Of a stretch of 64,000 nt of DNA, positions 13,424-25,400 are shown piece by piece. The stretch is from Beroe forskalii. Its lineage: Eukaryota; Ctenophora; Nuda; Beroida; Beroidae. Where the stretch lies: the NCBI GenBank assembly GCA_011033025.1, contig WFMF01000092.1:450977-514976 (forward strand). Direction: 5' to 3'. The position numbers were made by a program, and so were the translations under genes. The first letter of the stretch is position 1. Every line of letters starts with the position of its first letter. Below the pieces are notes generated by a model, which made no database searches, was not told where the DNA came from, and worked only from the letters and a program-made list of their open reading frames with translations.

Positions 13424-16400
13424 CCTAAGAAGCAAGACGGAGACTACTTGAGAGCATTCTACGATATCATCCTCCCCCTGGCCATTGAGTACCAGCCTCA
13501 GATAACGTTCATAAGTGCAGGATTCGACTCGGGTCTCGGAGACCCACTGGTTAGTTAGAATTGTAATCGAATTTTATTCTTTCTTTAATCTCCAAAACGA
13601 GATCAACATAATATGTTGATATTCGACTGTGAGAATTGAATTACATTTTTCCGTTGGTTCTGCACACACCGTTTTGCAATATGCAAAAATATTATGCTAT
13701 TTTTGTTTAATCTTTGATATCCTTCTTGTGAGTTACAAAATGATTTGTCTGACTAAAATTATGACATGTACATGATTATTTAAGTAGCTCTTTTCTTATC
13801 TGTGCTGTTGTCTGTAGGTTCCCTAAATTTTTGATTCTTTGTTTTCGCAGCATTGATATGATGCGGGGGGGGATCAGGTACTAAGTGCTTGACACAGGGT
13901 GTACTAACCGAGTTTTTCTGAAAATTTTGAATCATGACCACCCACCCCAACACTTAGTACATTATACTAACTGCATTTGACCATGAAAAAAATGGGACCA
14001 CCCCTTAATTGCATTAAATCAGTATCTGAGACTCAATCTTTTTGGAAGAAATAAAATAAAGCAACTTATTGCACTATAAAATTCCATTGCTTGTGTATTC
14101 TCCATCATAAAAATATCAAAATCTGTTTTAAAACCTAAAAATGCAATTTCCATTGCAAAAATGTCCATTTTCAAAAAATATGTTTGAAAATAGATACCTG
14201 CATGAAATAAAAACCTTTCGAAAATAATACCTACTGCTAGTCTGTGATTGATGATATATGAAAATATTAAAAAGTCTTAAAAACTAGTCACATCAGTGTA
14301 TCATGAATAGATACATTATCATATTAATAGTATAAAATTTAATCTATGATAATATTGCATAATTGGCATTAAAGATTCAGGAAGATGTCAAAAACTTTTT
14401 CTCATTTTCCTCAATGAGTAAGGTTGAACTAATTTCAACGTCAGGATGTAAATTCTCATAGTGATGTGGGATGTTATATTTCCAAACATCAGCCTGACAT
14501 ACATGACACTTCACTACATGATTAGTACACCGATTTCTAGTAGAGTAAGTTGTTGGCGATTTACCCCATTTGACAAAGTATGGGCAGTTACTTTGTAATT
14601 TGAAAAAGACCTTAGTGCCCCTCTTAGAACTCTTGTTGAGACTGAATGAACATGTTGTCTCCCCACAAAATCCGCAACTGTTAGTTAAGTCCTGTTTCAG
14701 GATATGGACGCCTACATGCTGTCTCATATGTTCTAGTTTCACCTTGAGTGGACACAGTTTACATGCTATTTTAGCTCCATGTGATAGATCAGATGAGGCT
14801 TCTGAAAGAGTAAGCCCCATGTCCATGATGTAGCTCTTGTCAAAAGTAAACACTGTGCTACCCTCTGGTGGATTCAAGTTCAATTCTGGTTTTATTGGTG
14901 CAACTTCAGAACCTAGCACCTTCTCCACTGAGCCTTTGTGTTTACTATTCCAATTTAGCTTACCAGGAACAAGTTCGACGAGATCCAGTTCTTGAATAGT
15001 GAGCAAAAGAGTTGGACAATGTTGCTGATTTACATTGTAACTTTTAGCTGCTTTTCCTGCAATAATTATACCTCGTATTGCTGCAACAAAACACCTGTTC
15101 TGCTTCTTCATCAAAACCGAATCCCCAATCCTGATATCCTCTTCAATTTGATCAGCATCAGAGGATGTAGTACCTGCTGTTTTTAAATTGTGAATATAAT
15201 GTAACAATGGACTCAATATAATGCTAATATGATGCCATGATTAACCAAATTATTTAGTTTTTAACCATATATATTCTGGCCCAGTCTCTAATAACTTTGA
15301 CTTTGAGTTTTTGACTTTCATATTTGAGATAAATCAGGCATTCAATTAATAGTTACCATCGTTTCTAGTCATTCCCCTTATCCGTTTGAGTCGATCTTTA
15401 GATAGGGATTCACTTGAAAACATCTCCTTGATGATAGTTGCTTTGTAAACAACAGTATCATCAATATTGATTGTGTTTGAGGCAAGCAACTGCTCCCTAA
15501 GATCACTGCTCTCGTCTTCCTGGGATTTTCTCATTAGAATCAAATGTGACATGGGTAAATTATGATAATAGGTAAAGCTATTTAAAGCTATATGTAAACA
15601 TATAACCACCCTAACTACTGCTCCATTCATTGCTCAAAATTGAAATATGTGAAAGATGTGTAGTTTATCATTGATTCTACATCTGGAATAGAACATACTT
15701 GTATGTCATGATTCACGCCATCACTCGATTCATTGCTCAAGGAGTAAACTCGGTCCTCATTCAAGCCTATCAGCTTCCCCTTTGGTTTCTTGAGCGTTGT
15801 GAGATGACCATCACATGTTTCTTGAACTTCCTGTCCTAGATGCTTTAGAACATCAGCAAGTCCCTGCAATCTGCCAGTGTTCCAATGAAGAGAAACATCT
15901 TCATCTCCTATTGTGAGTTTATCAGCATTCCAAGATGCTGGGTTGGACTTATCAAGTGATATCCTTCCTGAAACTCTACTTGATTGTGACCATTCTGGAT
16001 GGTCAACAGTGAGAATTTTGTCACACTGTTCTATTGAAGAAAATGCATTAATCAATGATGCTGAATCATCGCTTTGGTTGGCTAAAACCATCCTACCTCG
16101 ACCAAAAGTTCTTTCTAGTGGGTCAGTCCCATTTTGGACCATATATAAAGGTTCTGTTGGGAAGAAAACTGCCGCTTTTGCTGAGCAAAAAATGGCATCT
16201 ATAAATGTACTCTGTATATCGTGGTACAGCTGATTGTTTATACATGAAGTATTATGCTGATACATCCCCAAAAGTATGTATGCTGCTCGGGAAAATGTGC
16301 TGATCTGCTTCATAATAGTGGTGTCCCTGTAGACATAGAAGTGTAACAAGCCTTCCATCACCAATGCATACAGTTTAAGCTCTGAAATGGCCTTTTGCAG

Positions 16401-19400
16401 ACGAAATGGAATTTTGCTATAGTTACCCTCATCTAGCATTACTTCAATGAATGTGAGAAAGAATTTTGAAGCTGCAGGCACATTCTGTTTGTCTCTAGGG
16501 TATACTAACCTCTCAAGGGAAAGAGGCTCCAAACCTGATAAACCTAAAAGGTCAATGAGGTCTCTTCTTACAATAGGAACTCCAGCCAGCTGCACCGACT
16601 CGTTAGTAAAGCTTTGCCATAATCTTTTAACTAGATGCTTAGGATCAAAGCTGACGGTCTCCTGCCCTTTGCCACACAACTGGTCAACCATGGGAAGCTT
16701 GGATATGATCTTACCAACATCAGTTGTCAAATCTAGTTGATGAGAAAGAAGACTTGCCAAAGAAATCCTGCGAATACCATCTCCATCTGTGCAATAGTTC
16801 ATCACATTCTTTCCAGTATGAAGATGAACAAACTTCCTTACCGATTCGAATATATCATTGGTTCCATGAAAATCATCTTTACTGCAAGTAGGCCAAGAAA
16901 TGGCTACTTTCACAACATCTGTGGTATTGAGCTTATTCAACCCAACAACAAGACTATCCTTAGGGACATGTATAACTCCCTCTTTCACTGCACTCTGAAT
17001 TAGCTGTGCTTCTTCAAAACTGTCAAATTTTAAAAGCTCTTTATGTTCTTTTCCATGTTTGTAACAAACTCCCTGCAATGAGTCTGAAGGTTCATCGAAT
17101 TTCAACCTTGGAGAAACATAGGTCTCATCAACCTTCACGGACACTGCATAAGAGTTGATGAAATCCACAGGAACATTACTATTCAAGCAGTCAGTGACAG
17201 ACCAAGTAATTGGTGAGCGAAATGGTTTCATTGTTCTTGCCAGTCTATATGCAGTTGATGATGATGGTAAAAGATTCGCTTTATAGCAAATATCAAGAAG
17301 GCGGGGACCACCAATTTTGAGGACCACAACAGCCAGGTCCTTGTCCTCTTGTGAGGGTCTCGCACGATAAATGCCATCTATGGCATCTTTAACTTTTTCC
17401 ACAATATAGTTCAGGCTTCTATGACCCTTCAAAGCCACAGTCAGTAGTTCTTTCAGTCTTGGAACATTGTTACTTGCCATTAAAGATACAAGTCTTTCAT
17501 GAAGACTTAAACATTTACCAAGTCTAGCTATCTTCCTTTGACAATTCAACTCTTCCAACTTAAGCTTATTTTTGAACGTTTCATGGGCTTGTATTCGTCC
17601 ACTTAACTGAGTAAAATTCAAATATTTACAACCATGGAACGTTAAATCAGCAGCCATGCTCGAAGCCCTCGTTATTATTTCATTTAAAGCTTTATTATAA
17701 CGAAGGTTATCACAGCATTTGTTTACTGGATTAACATCATGAACATATTCATCTCGTATGATAAAGTTACTATTAAAGCAAGTCTCATGGTGTATTTTGT
17801 CATGATTTATTCTTATATGTGACCATTTCGCAGAAACATCGTCGAGAAGTTGAAATGGAAATGTTTTGTGAATTGATTGGACATTCCACGTTAAACCACT
17901 ACAGTATTTCTCATGCGCTTCTGTAGCAATGTCATGAAAAGAAGACGTTGTTCCTTCAGTAGAGCCTAAATTCGTGCTTTCACCAGGTGGCATTACATCA
18001 TGCTGAACATGTTGAGTTACAGAGCTGTCATTAGTTGTTAGACAAGTTACATTCTGAGACTCAGCATAACCAGAACTATCATTAGTTGTTAGTACATTCT
18101 GAGACTCAGCATTACCAGAGCTGTCATTAGTTGTTAGTACATTCTGAGACTCAGCATTACCAGAGCTGTCATTAGTTGTTAGTACATTCTGAGACTCAGC
18201 ATTACCAGAGCTGTCATTAGTTGTTAGTACATTCTGAGACTCGGCATAACCAGAACTATCATTAGTTGTTAGTACATTCTGAGACTCGGCATTACCAGAG
18301 CTATCATTAGTTGTTAGTACATTCTGAGACTCAGCATTACCAGAGCTGTCATTAGTTGTTAGTACATTCTGAGACTCAGCATTACCAGAGCTATCATTAG
18401 TTGTTAGTACATTCTGAGACTCAGCATTACCAGAGCTGTCATTAGTTGTTAGTACATTCTGAGACTCAGCATAACCAGAACTATTTGATTCATCATTGGC
18501 TGGCCGTGGTCTCTGAAAAGAAGATGATTGGCAAATGGGGACTTACATTATGCTGTATGTAACTTGTACACATACTACATTTATACATAAACATGTAAGT
18601 ATAGGTGTATAATTGATAGTGTATATGGTGTATACAATATACACCATATTACATAGTATTTAAATGCGTTATTTCATGGGTTCAGTGCGTGAACATCACA
18701 TTGGAATTACCATGTCACAAGATTAGCATGTATCTATGCTATGTATGACTAAACCTCTATTAACTGACCCACAAATTCAAAAGTTAAGTATCAATTTATT
18801 TTTTCACTTTTATTGATTTCCTGACAAAGCAAATGTGACAACCCTTCCCCCCCCCCTTTACTTCCTCAGTGAAGTGGTACCTGCCGTGGGTCAAAACAAC
18901 TTAATAATTACGGAATATGTGACTTTGATAAGCATTTACCTTTGTCAAAAACTGGGTTATAAGCGTGTTATTGTTCCTACATGTGCTCCTTTGCAGTTGT
19001 TTGCAGGAACGGAGGTGCTTTGTTAGGTTATACTCATTCTTGCAATCACGTTTGCAATGAGAACACTGAAAGCTGTTAGACATACAAACCTGTATAATGT
19101 ATATAGTATCAACTAAGTTTAATGCGTTTAAAAGAATTAATCATGATTTAACAACGCTATTAGGTGGCTTATTAAGGTCGCCATTGACTTAACACAATCA
19201 ACGAAAGGAGGTGTCATGAATTACTTTGGACGATAGAAACTGTTGAAAATGCAATGAGGGGAATGAAACGAGTAACGACATAGTTATACCTTTAAACTAT
19301 AAAAAGTGATGTATAAGCATATACCATATTTCAACATTGAGCAGCAAAAATGCAATGTTTAAAATTTCTAACTTAAAGTTAAGTTCGAATAATTCAAATA

Positions 19401-22400
19401 ACGCATATATTCTATTTTCAATGTGATATGGACCTAACTAAGTATATAATCAATAATATATATCAGCAGCCCAAATCCTGATTCCTTACTTTGTCGAAGT
19501 CTCGGGCTTCGGCTCGTTGCACCTATAACAGTTTACCCTATGAGCGAAATTGTTGCAATCGCAGCAAGAGCAACGCCAGTCACCATCTTTAACCAAGAGA
19601 GATTCGCCCTGATCTTTTGGCTTTCTGCAATTGGTACATCTCAGAATGCTTAGACGAGACATTCGTGTGCCACATGAACACTTCCAAGCCTTAGATGAGC
19701 GTTGTACTTTCGGCATTCTATTATTGCAATATTACGGGATAACAATTTTGAAAACGTATATCTGTCATTTAAATATAAAATAACTTCTACCTCATTAACT
19801 AATTATTTAATTAGGCAATAAATAATCAAACCTGGTTAGAAAATATTAAGTCTCAATGACCAATGGACTACAGACAGATTACTAATTTTGCAATATGGTA
19901 TGCTATACCCTTTGGCAGTTATAGATGATACCAATCACAGAATTTTACGTTTTTAAAAGGGAGATTGGGAGTTCCAATGGATGAAGATTGCTGTACGATA
20001 ACAACAAGAAGAGTAATTAAGGTATACGTTGTCATACCGAACGAAGCAAATGAACGATACAAAGCAAACAAGCAACTAGAAGACTATTGAAAGGCGGACG
20101 TAATTCGAGGTTCCAGAAAAAATAACTTAATGATTCCATGTTAATTCAATAATTGGTAATTCGTACAATGATTCAAGATGGAGTTGTAAACAGGGAGACA
20201 CGTGAATTTTGAATGCCTACAATCCCTGAAAATTAATAGAAACAAATCCTCTTACACCGCTTACACACAATATCAATGTATGGTGAAAGCAATACCGGAT
20301 CACTTCATTGGCATTATCTAATAAAGCAATTAGTGCTTCAATGTGATTAGAGTTTTCTGCACCCATGTGTAAAGCTCAATCAAATTTGCTTGAGTGGAAC
20401 AGTACCACAAATTCCGTGAACACAAATTCAATTCCGAGATAATCAAGTCAGGGTTCGCTCTGCACCTTCTGGTAATAATGTTGCAATCAATGTATAGGCC
20501 TCTTGTTGTGATATAATTAAAACTTCACTGATTTGAAATTAAAGAAATTAAAAACTTCTAGCCTAAATTTTTGAAATTTGTGTATAAATACTATTGAAAC
20601 TGAAATTCTTTTAACATGAAACGTCTGGCTTCTGGGGCTGCTTGGGCCCCCACTTTAGATTGTGAACATTTGATACTCATTTGAAGTACTCTATTGGAAT
20701 TCTATTACAGTATTACACTGGACATGTACCAATACATATTGTAATAGTGATAATTTATATGCAAAGAAAAGTTAGAAATGGCTCTTCTATGATTTTTCGG
20801 TTAATAGTAGCATATTTAGATACCAAAGCACAAGCAGAAATTGCTGTTGAGTCTGACAGACTATACCTCCATATTTGTTCTCATAGGTCCAGAAAGCCAC
20901 TAGCTAGAACCTCTGTTCTTTAGACTTTTAGACAAAAACTTCATTTTCAAGCATTGAACTCGGCTAAATACTTCCAAATCTAAATTTGGAAATTCGTGAA
21001 CCTTTTCGGAAGAAATTTTAGACGAGCCATGAAAATTTTTATAAACCAACTGAAAATATCACAAAATTTTGATACAACTACAGTCTACAGTCAACTACAG
21101 TCTACAGAGAAGGTTTCTGTATAGAAAGTTTCAAGTAAATTCATGCTGGATAGTATGGTATGCTGAATTAAGAAACCGATTAAGAACTTTTTAGGCTCAA
21201 AATCGTCAAAAATAAGAAACTTGTAGCCTGAAGTTTAATAAGTTTCTTATAAAAAAAAAACTAGTGTAATGTGTAACTACTCTTATATGAGATGAGGGGC
21301 CGCTGCAGGCTCCGTAATAATGTTTCAAATACTAAAAATAAGGTACGTATACTAAGTGCTACTTGAAAAATTTCATAGACCTATCATTTAGTACACATTC
21401 TCGTACTAAGTGATACTTTGGGAAATTCTCAAGGATCACTCCAATTTTAGTACAATGATGACTAACTGTATTTCACACTCGGCCGGGACCCACCCACCCA
21501 CAACCCTGTGTCATACTTAGTACCTGATCCCCTGTATGATGATGTTTTCCCCAAATCACTTTAGAATCATGTCCTTGAGCTTGATAAAACAGAGGTTCCC
21601 GGAATAACCAGTGTCACTACGAAGTCCCACTGAAATACGGTAACCTACCTACCAACTCCTTCTGGCCCTGCGAGAATAACGTTTATCCCGTGAACGAGGG
21701 CCCGTCATTGAAACTTACAACCCAACGATACCTCTTCTCCATTCGTTTTTAACGGAACAGGAGTTTAAACTCAATCTTCGTCCACATCGAGATGAAAGCA
21801 AGTAGGAGAATTTGCTGATTTCTCAAGTAATATTCGACAATCTCGTCAGCAAGAACAAAACAAAAACGTTGTGGTCTAGGCTTCTCTGAGTTCGGGGCTT
21901 GAGTGGATTTAGGGCTGCAACAGGGGAGCTTTGGTGGTTTTGATGCTGACTTCTCTGCGGGTTGCCTGGCATTAAATATTTAAATGCGTTATTTCATGGG
22001 TTCAGTGTAGACATCACATTGGAAATTACCATGTCACAAAGATTAGCATGTATCTATGCTATGTATGATTAAACCTGTATTAACTGACCCACAAATTCAA
22101 AAGTTAAGTATCAATTTATTTTTTCACTTTTATTGATTTTCCTGACAAAGCAAATGTGACAACCCTTCCCCCTTTGCTTCCTCAGTGAAGTGGTACCTGC
22201 CGTGGGTCAAAACAACTTAATAATTACGGAATATGTGACTTTGATAAGCATTTACCTTTGTCAAAAACTGGGTTATAAGCGTATTATTGTTCCTACATGT
22301 GCTCCTTTGCAGTTGTTTGCGGAACGGAGGTGCTTTGTTAGGTTATACTCATTCTTGCAATCACGTCGGCAATGAGAACACTGAAAGCTGTTGAACATAC

Positions 22401-25400
22401 AAACCCGTATAATGTATATAGTATCAACTAAGTTTAATGCGTTTAAAGAATTAATCATGATTTAACAACGCTATTGGTGGCTTATTAGGTCGCCATTGAC
22501 TTAACACAATCAACGAAAGGAGGTGTCATGAATTACTTTGGACGATAGAAACTGTTGAAAATGCAATGAGGGAATGAAACGAAGTAACGACATAGTTATA
22601 CCTTTAAACTATAAAAAAGTGATGTATAAGCATATACCATATTTCAACATTGAGCAGCAAAATGCAATATTTAAAATTTCTAACTTAAAGTTAAGTTCGA
22701 ATAATTCAAATAACGCATATATTCTTTTCAATGGATATGGACCTAACTAAATATATAATCAATAATATATATCAACGCCCAAATCCTGATTCCTTACTTT
22801 GTCGAAGTCTCGGGCTTCGGCTCGTTGCACCTATAACAGTTTACCCCTATGAGCGAAATTGTTGCAATCGCAGCAAGAGCAACGCCAGTCACCATCTTTT
22901 AACCAGAGAGATTCGCCCTGATCTTTTGGCTTTCTGCAATTGGTACATCTCAGAATGCTTAGACAGAGACATTCGTGTGCCACATATGAACACTTCAAGC
23001 CTTAGATGAGCGTTGTACTTTCGGCATTCTATTATTTGCAATATTGCAGGATAACAATTTTGAAAACGTATATCTGTCATTTAAATATAAAATAACTACC
23101 TCATTAACTAATTATTTAATTAGGCAATAAATAATCAAACCTGGTTAGAAAATATTAAGTCTCAATGACCAATGGACTACAGACAGATTACTAATTTTGC
23201 AATATGGTATACTATACCTTTGGCAAGTTATAGATGATACAATCACAGAATTTTACGTTTTAAAGGGAGATGGGGAGTTCAATGGATGAAGATTGCTGTA
23301 CGATAACAACAAGAAGAGTAATTAAGGTATACGTTGTCATACCGAACGAAGCAAATGAACGATACAAAGCAAACAAGCAACCAGAAGACTTATTGAAAGA
23401 CGGACGTAATTCGAGGTTCAGAAAAAACAACTTAATGATTCCATGTTAATTCAATAATTGTATTCGTACAATGATTCAAGATGGGTTATAAAACAGGGGA
23501 GACGTGAATTTTTGAATGCCTACAATCCCTGAAAATTAATAGAAACAAATCCTCTTACACCGCTTACACACAATATCAATGTATGGTGAAAAGCAATACC
23601 GGATCACTTCATTGGCATTATCTAATAAAGCAATTAGTGCTTCAATGTGATTAGAGTTTTCTGCACCCATGTGTAAGCTCAATCAAATTTGCTTGAGTGG
23701 AACAGTACCACAAATTCCGTGAACACAAATTCAATTCCGAGATAATCAAGTCAGGGTTCGCTCTGCACCTTCTGGTAATAATGTTGCAATCAATGTATAG
23801 GCCTCTTGTTGTGATATACACTCAGTTTCTTTTATAAGAAACTGTCTATAAGAAACTTAGCCCAGGATTCTCAAAAATTTAAGAAACTTAGCCTAGAATT
23901 TCGGAAAAATTAAGAAACTTCACTGATTTGAAATTAAGAAATTAAGAAACTTCTAGCCTAGAATTTTGAAATTTGTGTATAAAATACTATTGAAACTGAA
24001 ATTCTTTTAACATGAAACGTCTGGCTTCTGGGGGCTGCGCCCCCAGACCCCCACTTTTAGATTGTGAACATTTTGATACTCATTTGAAGTACTCCTATTG
24101 GAATTCTATTACAGTATTACACTGGACATGTGTAATACATGTGTAATAGTGATAATTTATATGCAAAAGAAAGAAAATGGCTCTTCTATGATTTTCGGTT
24201 AATAGTAGCATGTTAGATACCAAAGCACAAGCAGAAATTGCTGTTGGTCTGACGACTATACCTCATATTTGTTCTCATAGGTCCAGAAAGCCACTAGCTA
24301 GAACCTCTGTTCTTTAGACTTTTAGACAAAAACTTCATTTTCAAGCATTGAACTCGGCTAAATACTTCCAAATCTAAATTTGGAAATTCGTGAACCTTTT
24401 CGGAAGAAATTTTTAGACGAGCCATGAAGATTTTTTATAAACCAGCTGAAAATATCTAAAAAATTTTGATACAACTACAGTCACAGTCAACTACAGTCTA
24501 CAGAGAAGGTTTCTGTATAGAAAGTTTCACAAATGAAATTCATGCTGGATAGTATGGTATGCTGAATTGAAACCGATTAAGAAACTTTTGGCTCAAAATC
24601 GTCAAAAAGAAAATTTCAAGGACCACCCAACTTAGTACACGATGACTAACTGTATTTCACACTCGGCCGGGACCCACCCACCCACACCCTGTGTCATGCA
24701 CTTAGTACCTGATCCCCCCCCGTATGATGATGTTTTCCCAAATCACTTTAGAATCATGTCCCTTGAGCTTGATAAAACAGAGGTTCCCGGAATAACCAGT
24801 GTCCACTACAGAAGTCCCACTGAAATACGCGGTAACTTACCGTACCAACTCCTTCTGGCCCTGTGCGAGAATAACCGGTTTGATCCAGTGAACGAGAGGC
24901 CTGTCATTGAAGCTTACATCAACTCCAACGATACCTACTTCTCTACCATCTACGTTTTTAACGGAACAGGAGAATTAATCTCAATCTTCGTCCACATCGA
25001 GATGAAAGCAAGTAAGGAGGAAGTTGCTGAATTTCTCAAAGTAATATTCCGACCAGATCTCGTCAGCAAGAACAAAACAAGAAACGTTGTGGTCCTGGGC
25101 TTCCAGTCTGAGTTCCGGGAGTCCTTGGTGAGTGGATTTAGGGCTGCAACAGAGGGGAGCTTTGGTGGTTTTGATGCCTACGACTTCTGGCTGCCTCCAG
25201 AGAGATTGGTCACTGAGACATCTCTTCCCACTGAGTACAGGTGCAGGAATTTGGAGAAGCAACACGCTCCCCACATAGCTATCAAATGGGATGAAGATGT
25301 GGGCAATGCGGTGTCGTATCAGGGAGGAGCTGAGGACATTGTGTTGAGAAACATCCTATTCCGACCTAGTGCTGGGGTCTTCTATAAAGAGGAAGAAACT

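Larger units (their letters stand above)
13864..24722 (-). mobile_element. large DNA transposon with 39-bp TIRs, P-element-like transposase
   Basis: Both ends read C, eight G, then ATCAGGTACTAAGTGC when taken inward. The inverted repeats (13864-13902 and 24684-24722) match at 38 of 39 positions. The flanks carry the direct repeat TATGATG at 13857-13863 and 24723-24729. Subterminal motifs 'cacttagtaca' and 'actaactg(c/t)attt' recur near both ends. The element carries one five-exon transposase gene on the minus strand. Its assembled length of 10.9 kb includes a tandem copy of about 3.3 kb (18653-21970 and 21976-25190), which is probably an assembly artefact; without it the element is about 7.5 kb. 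It is inserted in the first visible HDAC intron, 33 bp before the acyltransferase ATG. Confidence 0.85.
18653..25190. repeat. tandem duplication inside the transposon, meeting at about 21975 (likely assembly artefact)
   Basis: 18653-21970 and 21976-25190 are the same sequence: exons 1-2 of the transposase, its upstream region, the right TIR and the start of the acyltransferase gene. The second copy's beginning and the first copy's end are both full of single-base deletions and insertions. The outer parts (18653-20500 and 24600 onward) read cleanly. That pattern is what two error-rich contig or read ends joined without merging would give. Confidence 0.75.
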
